A DNA stretch of 36,313 nucleotides from Lachnospiraceae bacterium (GTDB lineage Bacteria > Bacillota > Clostridia > Lachnospirales > Lachnospiraceae). The notes below the pieces were generated by a model. That model worked only from the letters and a program-made list of their open reading frames with translations, was not told where the DNA came from and did no database searches. A program made the position numbers and the translations under genes. Shown piece after piece: positions 1-6,578 of the stretch; the first letter of the stretch is position 1; every line of letters begins with the position of its first letter. The DNA lies in contig JAJQCZ010000006.1 in assembly GCA_021202465.1 (NCBI GenBank), positions 1-36,313 of the forward strand, read 5' to 3'.

Positions 1-116
1 TGTGGGAAAATACAAGTATTTTTATTGCGAAAAGTTTCTATTCTTTAGCGCTGCCACCCCTGCGATCATTCCTTGTAAGCTTGCGTAGAATTCAAAGACT
101 GCAAACCAGATAAAAC

Positions 117-145
117 TTGACATTCCAGACAAATGATCTTATCAT
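117..145 (+). promoter_or_regulatory. Promoter of hipBA
   Basis: A -35 box TTGACA (117-122) and a -10 box TATCAT (140-145) are separated by 17 bp. Transcription should start near 152, just before the first of three operator palindromes, about 110 nt upstream of the hipB start codon. Confidence 0.7.
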
Positions 146-154
146 CAAAATAAA

Positions 155-242
155 GCCGTTCGGCATAATTTGTTTACGGCAGGCTCAAATAAAGCCGTTC
201 GGCTCTTTTTCTGAACCACATTTAAAAATAGAGCCGTTCGGC
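155..242. repeat. Three GCCGTTCGGC operator palindromes, 39 bp apart
   Basis: The palindrome GCCGTTCGGC (arms GCCG/CGGC, 2-bp centre) occurs at 155-164, 194-203 and 233-242, each preceded by an A-rich stretch ending AATA(A/G)A. The start-to-start distance is exactly 39 bp both times. The copies lie between the predicted transcription start and the hipB ribosome binding site. Their position fits autorepression by the HTH antitoxin encoded immediately downstream. HipB-type antitoxins are known to bind several palindromic operators cooperatively; that this HipB binds these sites is inference. Confidence 0.65.
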
Positions 243-260
243 ATAATCAGGAGAATCCTT

Positions 261-476
261 ATGAAAATTACAGACGCCAGATCTTTTGGCAACGCCGTCC
301 GCGAAAGGCGAAAAGAACTGCATTACACACAGGCCTTCCTCTCTGAATGCACAGGTCTGAGCATTACCTTTCTTTCTGATCTGGAGAGAGGAAAACCCGG
401 TATTCAGCTGGAAAAATCTATTCAGGTGGTAAATATTCTCGGAATGGACCTGTTTATGGAAAAGCGGGGTGAATAA
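261..476 (+). CDS. hipB: HipB-like antitoxin, XRE-family HTH
   Basis: A 71-residue protein consisting of little more than a Cro/C1-type helix-turn-helix (the region around YTQAFLSECTGLSITFLSDLERGK). HipB proteins bind and neutralise the HipA kinase and repress their own operon. The frame is open further upstream, but that stretch merely translates the operator repeats (it gives IKPFG-type repeats), and ATG 261 has an AGGAGA ribosome binding site at 249-254, so I start here. The stop lies 1 bp before the ATG of hipA, which indicates translational coupling. The domain assignment is firm. The antitoxin role rests on the adjacent hipA. Confidence 0.85.
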   Translation: MKITDARSFGNAVRERRKELHYTQAFLSECTGLSITFLSDLERGKPGIQLEKSIQVVNILGMDLFMEKRGE

Positions 477-477
477 A

Positions 478-1773
478 ATGCGGGAATTGTCTGTATGGAT
501 GGAAATAAAAGGAGCGCCCGTTTATATTGGAAAAATCACCGGACATGACAGTAAAGATGCCTGTTTTTCTTATGCGGAGAATTACAAAAGCAACCCCGAC
601 AACCGCCCGGTATCGTTAAGCCTTCCATTGGAAGAAGGAACCTTTTCTCCGGAAGGAACAGAAAATTATTTTGAAGGACTGCTGCCGGAAGGCTTTACAA
701 GAAAATGCGTTGCACAGAGGCTCCATGCTGACGAAGAAGACTATCTTTCCATTTTATCCGCGTTGGGAAAGGAATGTCTTGGTGCGATAAAAATCGTGGA
801 AGAAGGGGCAGATGAAACTGCACCGGAATATCGCCCTCTATCCTCTCGTGAAGTTAAGAACCTTGCACGGGAAGGAGCAACCGAGTCGGCGTCCATCGTT
901 GCCAAATCGCACCTGTCTCTGACCGGCGCCTCGGGAAAAGTGGGACTTTATTATGATGAACCAAATAAACAGTGGTATCTCCCGATTGGCGACGCCCCCA
1001 GCACACACATCGTAAAGCAGAGTCATATAAGGCTGAGCCGAATCGTGACAAATGAACAGCTCTGCCTCCTGACGGCAAAGCATCTAGGCATCAACATTCC
1101 GAACAGCTTTATCCTCGATCTGTCCGGGATCAATAAAAAACCTGATGAGGGCGATGTCTTATTTGCCACCAAAAGGTTTGACCGTGTATTTCTTCATCCA
1201 GGCAGACAGTTAAATGGACTGCCTGTCCCTTTCAGACTGCATCAGGAGAATTTTGCCCAGGCCCTGGGCATCGCAGCGGCAGATAAATATGAGAAAAATG
1301 ATGAGGACTATATGACAAAAATCTTCCGGCTGCTGCGGCTCTGTTCTGCAAATCCTCTGGAAGACCAGAACAGGCTCTGGGATCTCTGTGTATTTAACTA
1401 TCTGATTGGCAATACAGATAATCATATCAAGAACCTTTCCCTGCTGTACAGTACCAGTCTGAAAAGTATACGGCTTGCTCCCGCCTATGATCTTATCAGT
1501 ACAGTGATTTATGACAGCAGCAGTGAAGACATGGCATTTGGCATTGGCGGAGAAATCAATCTGTCTTCTATCTCCCGGAAATCGTTTGAGGAAGCAGCCA
1601 GAAAGGCCGGCCTTGGCGTCAGGATGGCAATGAACCGATTTGACACCCTGGCTGCTCATCTTGAAGACGCATTAAATCTTGCGAGCAGGACGCTTGAGAC
1701 GCAGGGCTTCGAAGAGGCAGAGCGGATTCGGGAGGAAATCATGAACCGCGGAGGAATTCGAAGCGTCTGTTAG
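478..1773 (+). CDS. hipA: HipA-like serine/threonine kinase toxin
   Basis: A 431-residue protein of normal HipA length. It has the N-terminal HipA subdomain with FEGLLPEG (residues 65-72), a glycine-rich loop LTGASGK (148-154), the nucleotide-binding lysine in STHIVK (K180), the catalytic segment NTDNHIKN (D314, N319) and the metal-binding aspartate in APAYDL (D338). All kinase residues are present, so it looks active. E. coli HipA phosphorylates glutamyl-tRNA synthetase and causes growth arrest; the target here is unknown. ATG 478 follows the hipB stop almost directly; a GTG nine bases upstream (469) would overlap hipB and is the alternative start. The gene runs against the direction of replication. 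Confidence 0.9.
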   Translation: MRELSVWMEIKGAPVYIGKITGHDSKDACFSYAENYKSNPDNRPVSLSLPLEEGTFSPEGTENYFEGLLPEGFTRKCVAQRLHADEEDYLSILSALGKECLGAIKIVEEGADETAPEYRPLSSREVKNLAREGATESASIVAKSHLSLTGASGKVGLYYDEPNKQWYLPIGDAPSTHIVKQSHIRLSRIVTNEQLCLLTAKHLGINIPNSFILDLSGINKKPDEGDVLFATKRFDRVFLHPGRQLNGLPVPFRLHQENFAQALGIAAADKYEKNDEDYMTKIFRLLRLCSANPLEDQNRLWDLCVFNYLIGNTDNHIKNLSLLYSTSLKSIRLAPAYDLISTVIYDSSSEDMAFGIGGEINLSSISRKSFEEAARKAGLGVRMAMNRFDTLAAHLEDALNLASRTLETQGFEEAERIREEIMNRGGIRSVC

Positions 1774-1825
1774 ACGCAACCATACTGTTAGAAATAATAG
1801 TATCCTTCTCCCCTTGTTCGCTCTA

Positions 1826-2206
1826 TTATGAATTGTGATAATCGCATTTCTGGCAGTGAGCCATCTCCTCATCCGGATTTTGCCGGTAGAAAATGCCTGA
1901 CCATTGGCAGATACTCTGCAAAATCGGAACAACGGTTTTTCCGGTTTCGCTTAAAGAATACTCCACCCTTGGTGGAATCTCATCATAGGATTTGCGGTCT
2001 ACAATTCCATTTGCAATCAGGCTTTTCAATGTAGAAGCAAGAACGGCATCGGTAACATTGCCCATTTCACTGCGGATTTCACTGTAGCGCAGCGTCCCCA
2101 TTTCAGCCAGGACGCAGATAATGCGGGAGTTCCATTTTCCGCCGAATACGCTGAGTCCATACTCCAGCGGACAGCGAATATCTTCTTTCAGTTTTTTCTG
2201 ATACAT
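1826..2206 (-). CDS. HxlR-family transcriptional regulator
   Basis: A 126-residue winged-helix protein with the family signature: a Cys-Pro-Leu start to the domain (CPLEYGLSVFGGKW), the recognition region LRYSEIRSEMGNVTDAVLASTL, and PPRVEYSLSETGK near the wing. HxlR proteins sense stress or metabolites and regulate a nearby gene. The start ATG at 2206 is preferred over one six codons upstream because AAGGAGG lies just before it. The C-terminus ends HCQKCDYHNS; this Cys pair plus the N-terminal Cys could sense oxidants or bind metal, which is inference. No obvious target is adjacent except the sirtuin locus upstream on the same strand. Confidence 0.88.
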   Translation of the reverse strand: MYQKKLKEDIRCPLEYGLSVFGGKWNSRIICVLAEMGTLRYSEIRSEMGNVTDAVLASTLKSLIANGIVDRKSYDEIPPRVEYSLSETGKTVVPILQSICQWSGIFYRQNPDEEMAHCQKCDYHNS

Positions 2207-2235
2207 GACAAGTCCTCCTTCCATTTATCAAGCAT

Positions 2236-2271
2236 CAGCTCGCCCGCGCCGGGCGCAGACAACGCGAGCTG
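2236..2271 (-). other. GC-rich hairpin between macrodomain remnant and HxlR gene
   Basis: Perfect 8-bp arms CAGCTCGC (2236-2243) and GCGAGCTG (2264-2271) enclose a second, competing 6-bp inverted repeat CGCCCG/CGGGCG (2241-2255). There is no T-tract on either side, so it is not a standard intrinsic terminator. It starts directly at the stop codon of the macrodomain remnant and lies about 30 bp upstream of the HxlR start. Confidence 0.5.
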
Positions 2272-2550
2272 TTATTGCAGAATCTTCCTGTAAATCTCCC
2301 TGTCCATGTCCTTAAATACGTTAAAAATAACCTTTATCTTACTGCAGGTTCTGACTTTATACTCCTTTACTGTCTGAACTGCAATCTCAGCTGCGCGCTC
2401 ATTGGGAAAGTGAAATACACCCGTGGAGATACAGCAGAATGCGATAGATGCAACCTTATGTTGCTCCGCCAGCTTCAGGCAGGACAAGTAACAGGATGCG
2501 AGTTGAGCTTCGTTCATTTTTGTCAGTTCATCTGATTCATCATACCACCC
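2272..2550 (-). pseudogene. Macrodomain ADP-ribosyl hydrolase, C-terminal remnant
   Basis: About 92 codons encode the C-terminal part of a zinc-type macrodomain protein, recognisable from LASCYLSCLKLAEQH, SIAFCCISTGVFHFPNE and RAAEIAVQTVKEY. Family members usually have about 250 residues, so roughly 150 N-terminal residues are missing. The recognisable homology begins with GWYDE, directly after the stop codon of the sirtuin gene (2553-2555). The same frame hits a stop at 2590-2592 inside the sirtuin gene and has no well-placed start codon; the internal ATG (2517) lacks a ribosome binding site. In the canonical locus this protein reverses the modification made by the sirtuin. Confidence 0.75.
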
Positions 2551-2552
2551 TT

Positions 2553-3437
2553 TTATCCTTTCTGCGACACCAGCAATTTCCGAATCACCTCATCAATATC
2601 ATGACTGATGACAATCGCCCGATCTTCCAACACTTCCGGATAGCTGGGATTATCCAGGTTGATGCTGGTAAATGTTGCTTCTGCATTTTCAATTGCCATC
2701 TGCCAGAAGGGAACCTTGATCACACCGGGAGAATTGAATTCAACCCCCAGTTCCAGATACAGCACTTTTCCTGTCTGATGCTCAGCCAGGTAATTCTCAT
2801 AGCGTTTATGTGCAATATGCCAGCCCGTATCCCGCACGAAGGTATTATCCCAATAGAGATTAAAATCCATTTCCCGGCCGCACTTCGGACAATGAGGAAT
2901 CAGCTCCGTTGGAATCTTCATATCCCTTTCCTGTTCGTGCATGGCCTTAATGGTCTCATAATTATCATAGGTGGAGTTATGACATGGGACGCTGCACTGG
3001 AATAGCCCCAAATCTCCCTGGGTATAGCAGAGCCTGTTTTTATCATACCCCGCTCTCTGAAATGTGTGATCTACGTTCGTGGTCAGCACGAAATAGTCCT
3101 TTCCCTCCAACAGTTCCCGAAGCTTCACCAGCGTATCCCTGGGCAGCGGGCAGAATGCATGGTAATAAGACCACCGCGCCCAATAAGCCCAGCGCTCCTC
3201 GCTGCTTTCAAAATTTGCAAAACACCCGTGATAAATATCCGGCATACCGTACTTTTCAACAAAGTCGCCAAACAATTCCTGCAAACGCTCTCCGCCATAG
3301 TCGAATCCCGCCGATGTAGACAAGCCACTCCCTGCTCCTACGATAACGGCCTCTGCGTCCTGAAATGCTTTTGCCAGCCTGAGGTATTCTGTATCATAAT
3401 CGCCTGTCACATCGTAAACAATGCCATTATATTTCAT
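2553..3437 (-). CDS. SirTM-type sirtuin (protein ADP-ribosyltransferase)
   Basis: A 294-residue Sir2-fold protein. The NAD-binding loop GAGSGLSTSAG spans 34-44. The catalytic region reads TTNVDHTF (N121, D123) and TQGDLGLFQC, with Gln140 where ordinary sirtuin deacylases have the catalytic His. Zn-ligand cysteines are C148, C152 and the CPKC pair. N, Q and D fall at 121, 140 and 142, the same spacing as I recall for N118, Q137 and D139 of the S. pyogenes enzyme. Known SirTMs ADP-ribosylate a lipoylated GcvH-like protein encoded with a lipoate ligase and a macrodomain hydrolase. Neither the carrier nor the ligase is in this window, and the macrodomain is only a stump. ATG 3437 follows AGGAGG; an upstream ATG (3458) has no such site. 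Confidence 0.85.
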   Translation of the reverse strand: MKYNGIVYDVTGDYDTEYLRLAKAFQDAEAVIVGAGSGLSTSAGFDYGGERLQELFGDFVEKYGMPDIYHGCFANFESSEERWAYWARWSYYHAFCPLPRDTLVKLRELLEGKDYFVLTTNVDHTFQRAGYDKNRLCYTQGDLGLFQCSVPCHNSTYDNYETIKAMHEQERDMKIPTELIPHCPKCGREMDFNLYWDNTFVRDTGWHIAHKRYENYLAEHQTGKVLYLELGVEFNSPGVIKVPFWQMAIENAEATFTSINLDNPSYPEVLEDRAIVISHDIDEVIRKLLVSQKG

Positions 3438-3632
3438 GAAGCATTCCTCCTCGTTCATCGTGCAGCTGCTTCGATGGTTATTATTCTACACTGCCCACTC
3501 CTGAAAATAAAGATATTTACAATTTTATTAGTAACTATTAAATTTCAAAGCGTGCAGTTCTGTAAAATATGCTCCAGATCAGCCAGCACAAATCGATGAA
3601 AAATGCCTGTTAGATAAAATATGATCTGTTTC

Positions 3633-3661
3633 TTGATAAATTCCCTGTTTTGAGTTAAAAT
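3633..3661 (+). promoter_or_regulatory. Promoter giving a leaderless mRNA
   Basis: TTGATA (3633-3638), a 17-bp spacer and TAAAAT (3656-3661) form a good sigma-A promoter. Start of transcription would be at about 3668-3669, which is the ATG of the following gene (3669). No ribosome binding site precedes that ATG. The -10 lies in one of two 13-bp near-identical repeats, TAAAATATGATCT (3615-3627) and TAAAATATGAGCT (3656-3668), 41 bp apart, a possible operator pair. Confidence 0.5.
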
Positions 3662-3668
3662 ATGAGCT

Positions 3669-3986
3669 ATGAATACACTATCTTTTTTTAAATCTCCCGG
3701 AGATATCAACCGGGAAATCGCAGACCGGGCACGAGCCCGCAGAAAAGAAAAGAAATTCACCCAGGTTGAACTGAGCCGCCGCTCCAATGTCAGTCTTGGC
3801 TCATTGAAACGCTTCGAGCGAACCGGCGAAATCTCACTCTCCTCCCTCATCAAGATCGCATTTGCCCTGGAGTGTGAAAACGATTTTGACGAACTCTTCT
3901 TGAAGAAAGGCTATGCATCCATTCAGGAGGTCATTGATGAACAGATATTGATGGAAAAATACCACCAAAAATCCCGGAAGGCTTAA
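3669..3986 (+). CDS. Solitary HipB-like XRE regulator/antitoxin
   Basis: A 105-residue protein with an XRE helix-turn-helix (roughly residues 18-66; FTQVELSRRSNVSLGSLKRF). The opening LSFFKSPGDINREIADRA and the segment SLKRFERTGEISLSSLIKIA are typical of antitoxins that sit directly upstream of a hipA gene. Here the frame ends in a terminator and a convergent glgP follows, so no toxin partner is adjacent. It could be a leftover antitoxin, a regulator acting elsewhere, or a protection factor against an incoming HipA. The mRNA may be leaderless. It is distinct in sequence from the HipB at 261-476. Confidence 0.8.
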   Translation: MNTLSFFKSPGDINREIADRARARRKEKKFTQVELSRRSNVSLGSLKRFERTGEISLSSLIKIAFALECENDFDELFLKKGYASIQEVIDEQILMEKYHQKSRKA

Positions 3987-4005
3987 GAAACCTCCCGGGA
4001 TTTTT
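3967..4005. terminator. Bidirectional intrinsic terminator
   Basis: The arms AAAAATCCCGG (3967-3977) and CCGGGATTTTT (3995-4005) give a GC-rich stem flanked by A and T runs, so it can stop transcription from both sides. It overlaps the last codons of the XRE gene and ends just before the glgP stop codon. Confidence 0.85.
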
Positions 4006-4008
4006 CAG

Positions 4009-6462
4009 TTACATCTCCACCTTATCCAGCTTCCAGATGTCGTCCACATACTCCTGGATTGTCCGGTCGGACGAGAACTTCCCGGAGTGGGCGATGTTCA
4101 GAATTGCGGAGCGGGTCCAGCCCTCCGCATCACGGTAAGCCGCCTCGACGCGCTTCTGTGCCTCGACATAGGAGCGGAAATCCTTAAGGATGAAGTAGGT
4201 ATCGGCCTTGGCGCTGTTCTGTGTGTTCAGCAGCGAGTTGTACAACGGACGGAACAGGTCGGGGTTATCCGGCGAATAGAAGCCGTTGACCATCTGCATC
4301 AGTACCCGGCGCAGCTCCGCGTCCTCGTTAAAGATCACTACAGGATCATAATTATCGTTCTTCTCGTACTCAATGACCTCATCAGCGGAGAGACCGAAGA
4401 TAAAGGCATTCTCCTCGCCCACTTCCTGCACGATCTCCACATTCGCGCCGTCCATGGTACCCAGAGTCAGAGCGCCGTTGAGCATGAACTTCATGTTGCC
4501 CGTGCCGCTGGCCTCCTTGCTGGCTGTGGAGATCTGCTCGCTGACGTCGCTGGCCGGGAAGATGATCTCCGCGTTGGACACGCGATAATCTTCGATAAAC
4601 ACAATCTTGATCTTGTCATGAATCGATACGTCGTTGTTGATGACGTTGGCCACGGAGTTAATCAGCTTGATGGTCAGCTTGGCATTGACATATCCGGCGG
4701 CCGCCTTGGCGCCGAAGATGAAGGTCCGGGGCACAATATTCAAGTCGGGATTGTCTCTCAGTTGATTGTACAGATACATCACATGAAGGATGTTCAGCAG
4801 CTGACGCTTATATTCATGAAGTCTCTTCACCTGCACATCGAAGATCGAGTCGGGATTTACCTCCACGTTATTATTCTCCATGATGTACTGCGTCAGACGC
4901 AGCTTGTTCTGGCGCTTGATCTCCCGATACTCTTTCCGCGCCACGGGATCGTCGGCATAGGGCGCCAGCTTCTCCAGCTGCGACAAATCCGTGATCCAGC
5001 CGTCGCCAATCTTCTCAGTGATCCACTGCGCCTGCAGAGGGTTCGCATGAAGCAGGAAACGCCGCTGCGTGATGCCGTTGGTCTTGTTGTTGAATTTTTC
5101 CGGCATCATTTCATAGAAATCCTTCAGCTCCCGTTTCTCCAGAATCTCCGTGTGAAGCCGGGCCACCCCGTTAACGGAGAAGCCGCCGACGATAGCCAGA
5201 TTGGCCATGCGCACCTGATGATTGTACAGGATCGCCATACTCTCCACCTTGTCAGGGCGGTTCGGATAGAGCTCCTTCACCTGAATGACAAAGTGGCGGT
5301 TAATCTCATCGATGATCTGATAAATACGGGGCAGCAGACGCTGGAACAGATCGATGGGCCATTTTTCCAGAGCCTCGGCCATGATCGTATGGTTGGTATA
5401 GGCACAGGTCTTCGTGGTGATCTCCCAGGCCTCATCCCACTCCAGGCGATATTCATCCACCAGAATCCGCATCAGCTCCGCCACGGTCAGCGTCGGATGC
5501 GTATCATTCATCTGGAAACATACCTTCTCATAGAGCTTGTGGATGTCGTCATGACTCTCCATGTAACGCTCCACGGCTCGCTGAATCGTTGCAGACACGA
5601 AGAAATACTGCTGCTTCAGACGCAGTTCCTTGCCGGCATAGTGGTTGTCGGCCGGATAAAGTACCTTGCAGATCGTCTCCGCCAGATTTTCCTGCTTGGC
5701 GGCATTTTCATAATCGCCCTGGCTGAAACGATCCAGATCCAGATCCTCCATGGGCTCAGCACTCCAGATACGCAGCGTATTAACAATACCGTTATTGTAG
5801 CCGATCACCGGCAGATCATAGGGCACGGCCCACACAGACTGATAGCCCTCCTGCACATAGTAGGGACGCCCGTTCTCATCGGTCTCACAGCGGGTATAAC
5901 CGCCGAATTTGATTTCTTTTCTGTGATTGTCGCGGCGCACCTCGAAGGGGTTGGCGATGCGCAGCCAGTTGTCCGGCATCTCCTTCTGGTAACCGTTTTC
6001 GATTTTCTGCTTAAACATCCCATATTTATAACGGATACCGCAGCCATAGGCATGATAGCCCAGCGTGGCCAGCGAATCCAGGAAGCAGGCTGCCAGCCGC
6101 CCCAGGCCGCCGTTGCCCAGCGCCCAGTCTCTCTCCTGATCCTCGATCACATTGAGATCCACGCCGAACTCGTCCAGAACCTCCTTCACTTCATCAATCG
6201 CCTGAATATTAATCAGGTTGTTGCCCAGCGCCCGGCCCATGAGAAATTCCATGGACATATAGTAGAGCATCTTGACGTCCTGCTCCTTAGCCTTCTTGCG
6301 CGTGTCGATCCAGGCATCGATGATCTGCTCCTTGATGGCGAAGCCCACTGCCTTGTAGATCTGCTCCGGCGTGGCCTCCTCGATGGTCACCTTGGAATCC
6401 AGCTTGACCAGATCAATGACTCTCTTGCGAAATGTTTCCTTATCAAATTCAAAATGATCCAT
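4009..6462 (-). CDS. glgP: Glycogen/maltodextrin phosphorylase
   Basis: An 817-residue enzyme, full length for the family, that releases glucose 1-phosphate from alpha-1,4-glucans with pyridoxal phosphate and phosphate. The PLP site EASGTGNMKFMLNGA is intact, with the Schiff-base lysine at K658. Other family blocks are visible: GNGGLGRLAACFLDSLATLGY, QLNDTHPT-like QMNDTHPTLTVAELMR, and VKRLHEYKRQLLN. A ribosome binding site AGGAGA precedes ATG 6462. It lies 116 bp downstream of ileS on the same strand, with no clear promoter of its own, so read-through from ileS is possible. No other glycogen genes are adjacent. Confidence 0.97.
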   Translation of the reverse strand: MDHFEFDKETFRKRVIDLVKLDSKVTIEEATPEQIYKAVGFAIKEQIIDAWIDTRKKAKEQDVKMLYYMSMEFLMGRALGNNLINIQAIDEVKEVLDEFGVDLNVIEDQERDWALGNGGLGRLAACFLDSLATLGYHAYGCGIRYKYGMFKQKIENGYQKEMPDNWLRIANPFEVRRDNHRKEIKFGGYTRCETDENGRPYYVQEGYQSVWAVPYDLPVIGYNNGIVNTLRIWSAEPMEDLDLDRFSQGDYENAAKQENLAETICKVLYPADNHYAGKELRLKQQYFFVSATIQRAVERYMESHDDIHKLYEKVCFQMNDTHPTLTVAELMRILVDEYRLEWDEAWEITTKTCAYTNHTIMAEALEKWPIDLFQRLLPRIYQIIDEINRHFVIQVKELYPNRPDKVESMAILYNHQVRMANLAIVGGFSVNGVARLHTEILEKRELKDFYEMMPEKFNNKTNGITQRRFLLHANPLQAQWITEKIGDGWITDLSQLEKLAPYADDPVARKEYREIKRQNKLRLTQYIMENNNVEVNPDSIFDVQVKRLHEYKRQLLNILHVMYLYNQLRDNPDLNIVPRTFIFGAKAAAGYVNAKLTIKLINSVANVINNDVSIHDKIKIVFIEDYRVSNAEIIFPASDVSEQISTASKEASGTGNMKFMLNGALTLGTMDGANVEIVQEVGEENAFIFGLSADEVIEYEKNDNYDPVVIFNEDAELRRVLMQMVNGFYSPDNPDLFRPLYNSLLNTQNSAKADTYFILKDFRSYVEAQKRVEAAYRDAEGWTRSAILNIAHSGKFSSDRTIQEYVDDIWKLDKVEM

Positions 6463-6497
6463 AATCTCGAAGTCTCCTATCTCTCTGTCATCCCATC

Positions 6498-6528
6498 GGA
6501 AAGCGCCCTCTTTTAAGAGAACGCTTCC
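6498..6528 (-). terminator. Hairpin after ileS, no T-tract
   Basis: GGAAAGCG (6498-6505) and CGCTTCC (6522-6528) are complementary apart from one bulge, with further pairing CTCTT/AAGAG inside. No run of T follows on the minus strand. It may be a weak terminator or an mRNA end-protecting structure between ileS and glgP. Confidence 0.4.
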
Positions 6529-6578
6529 CGCACCTCACTCAGAGAGGATTTTCATCTCCTCAGAGCAGCTTCTGTATC

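Noticed and set aside
22-123. A 33-codon minus-strand frame encoding a short hydrophobic peptide
   Set aside because: It has no ribosome binding site, and its start codon overlaps the -35 box and spacer of the hipBA promoter. Nothing supports it beyond being open and hydrophobic.
117-260. N-terminal extension of HipB upstream of ATG 261
   Set aside because: It only translates the three operator repeats, giving the same PFG peptide three times, and ATG 261 has a good ribosome binding site.
3459-3668. Possible CRISPR or phage attachment site in the accessory patch
   Set aside because: No spaced repeats of CRISPR type and no integrase or tRNA-derived repeat were seen in 1-4000. The only repeats there are the hip operators and the 13-bp pair.
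4087-6516. An 809-codon plus-strand open frame opposite glgP
   Set aside because: It is antisense to an intact phosphorylase with all motifs, and its translation has no recognisable domain. Codon bias on the coding strand explains it. The same holds for the long frame opposite ileS (6699-8333).
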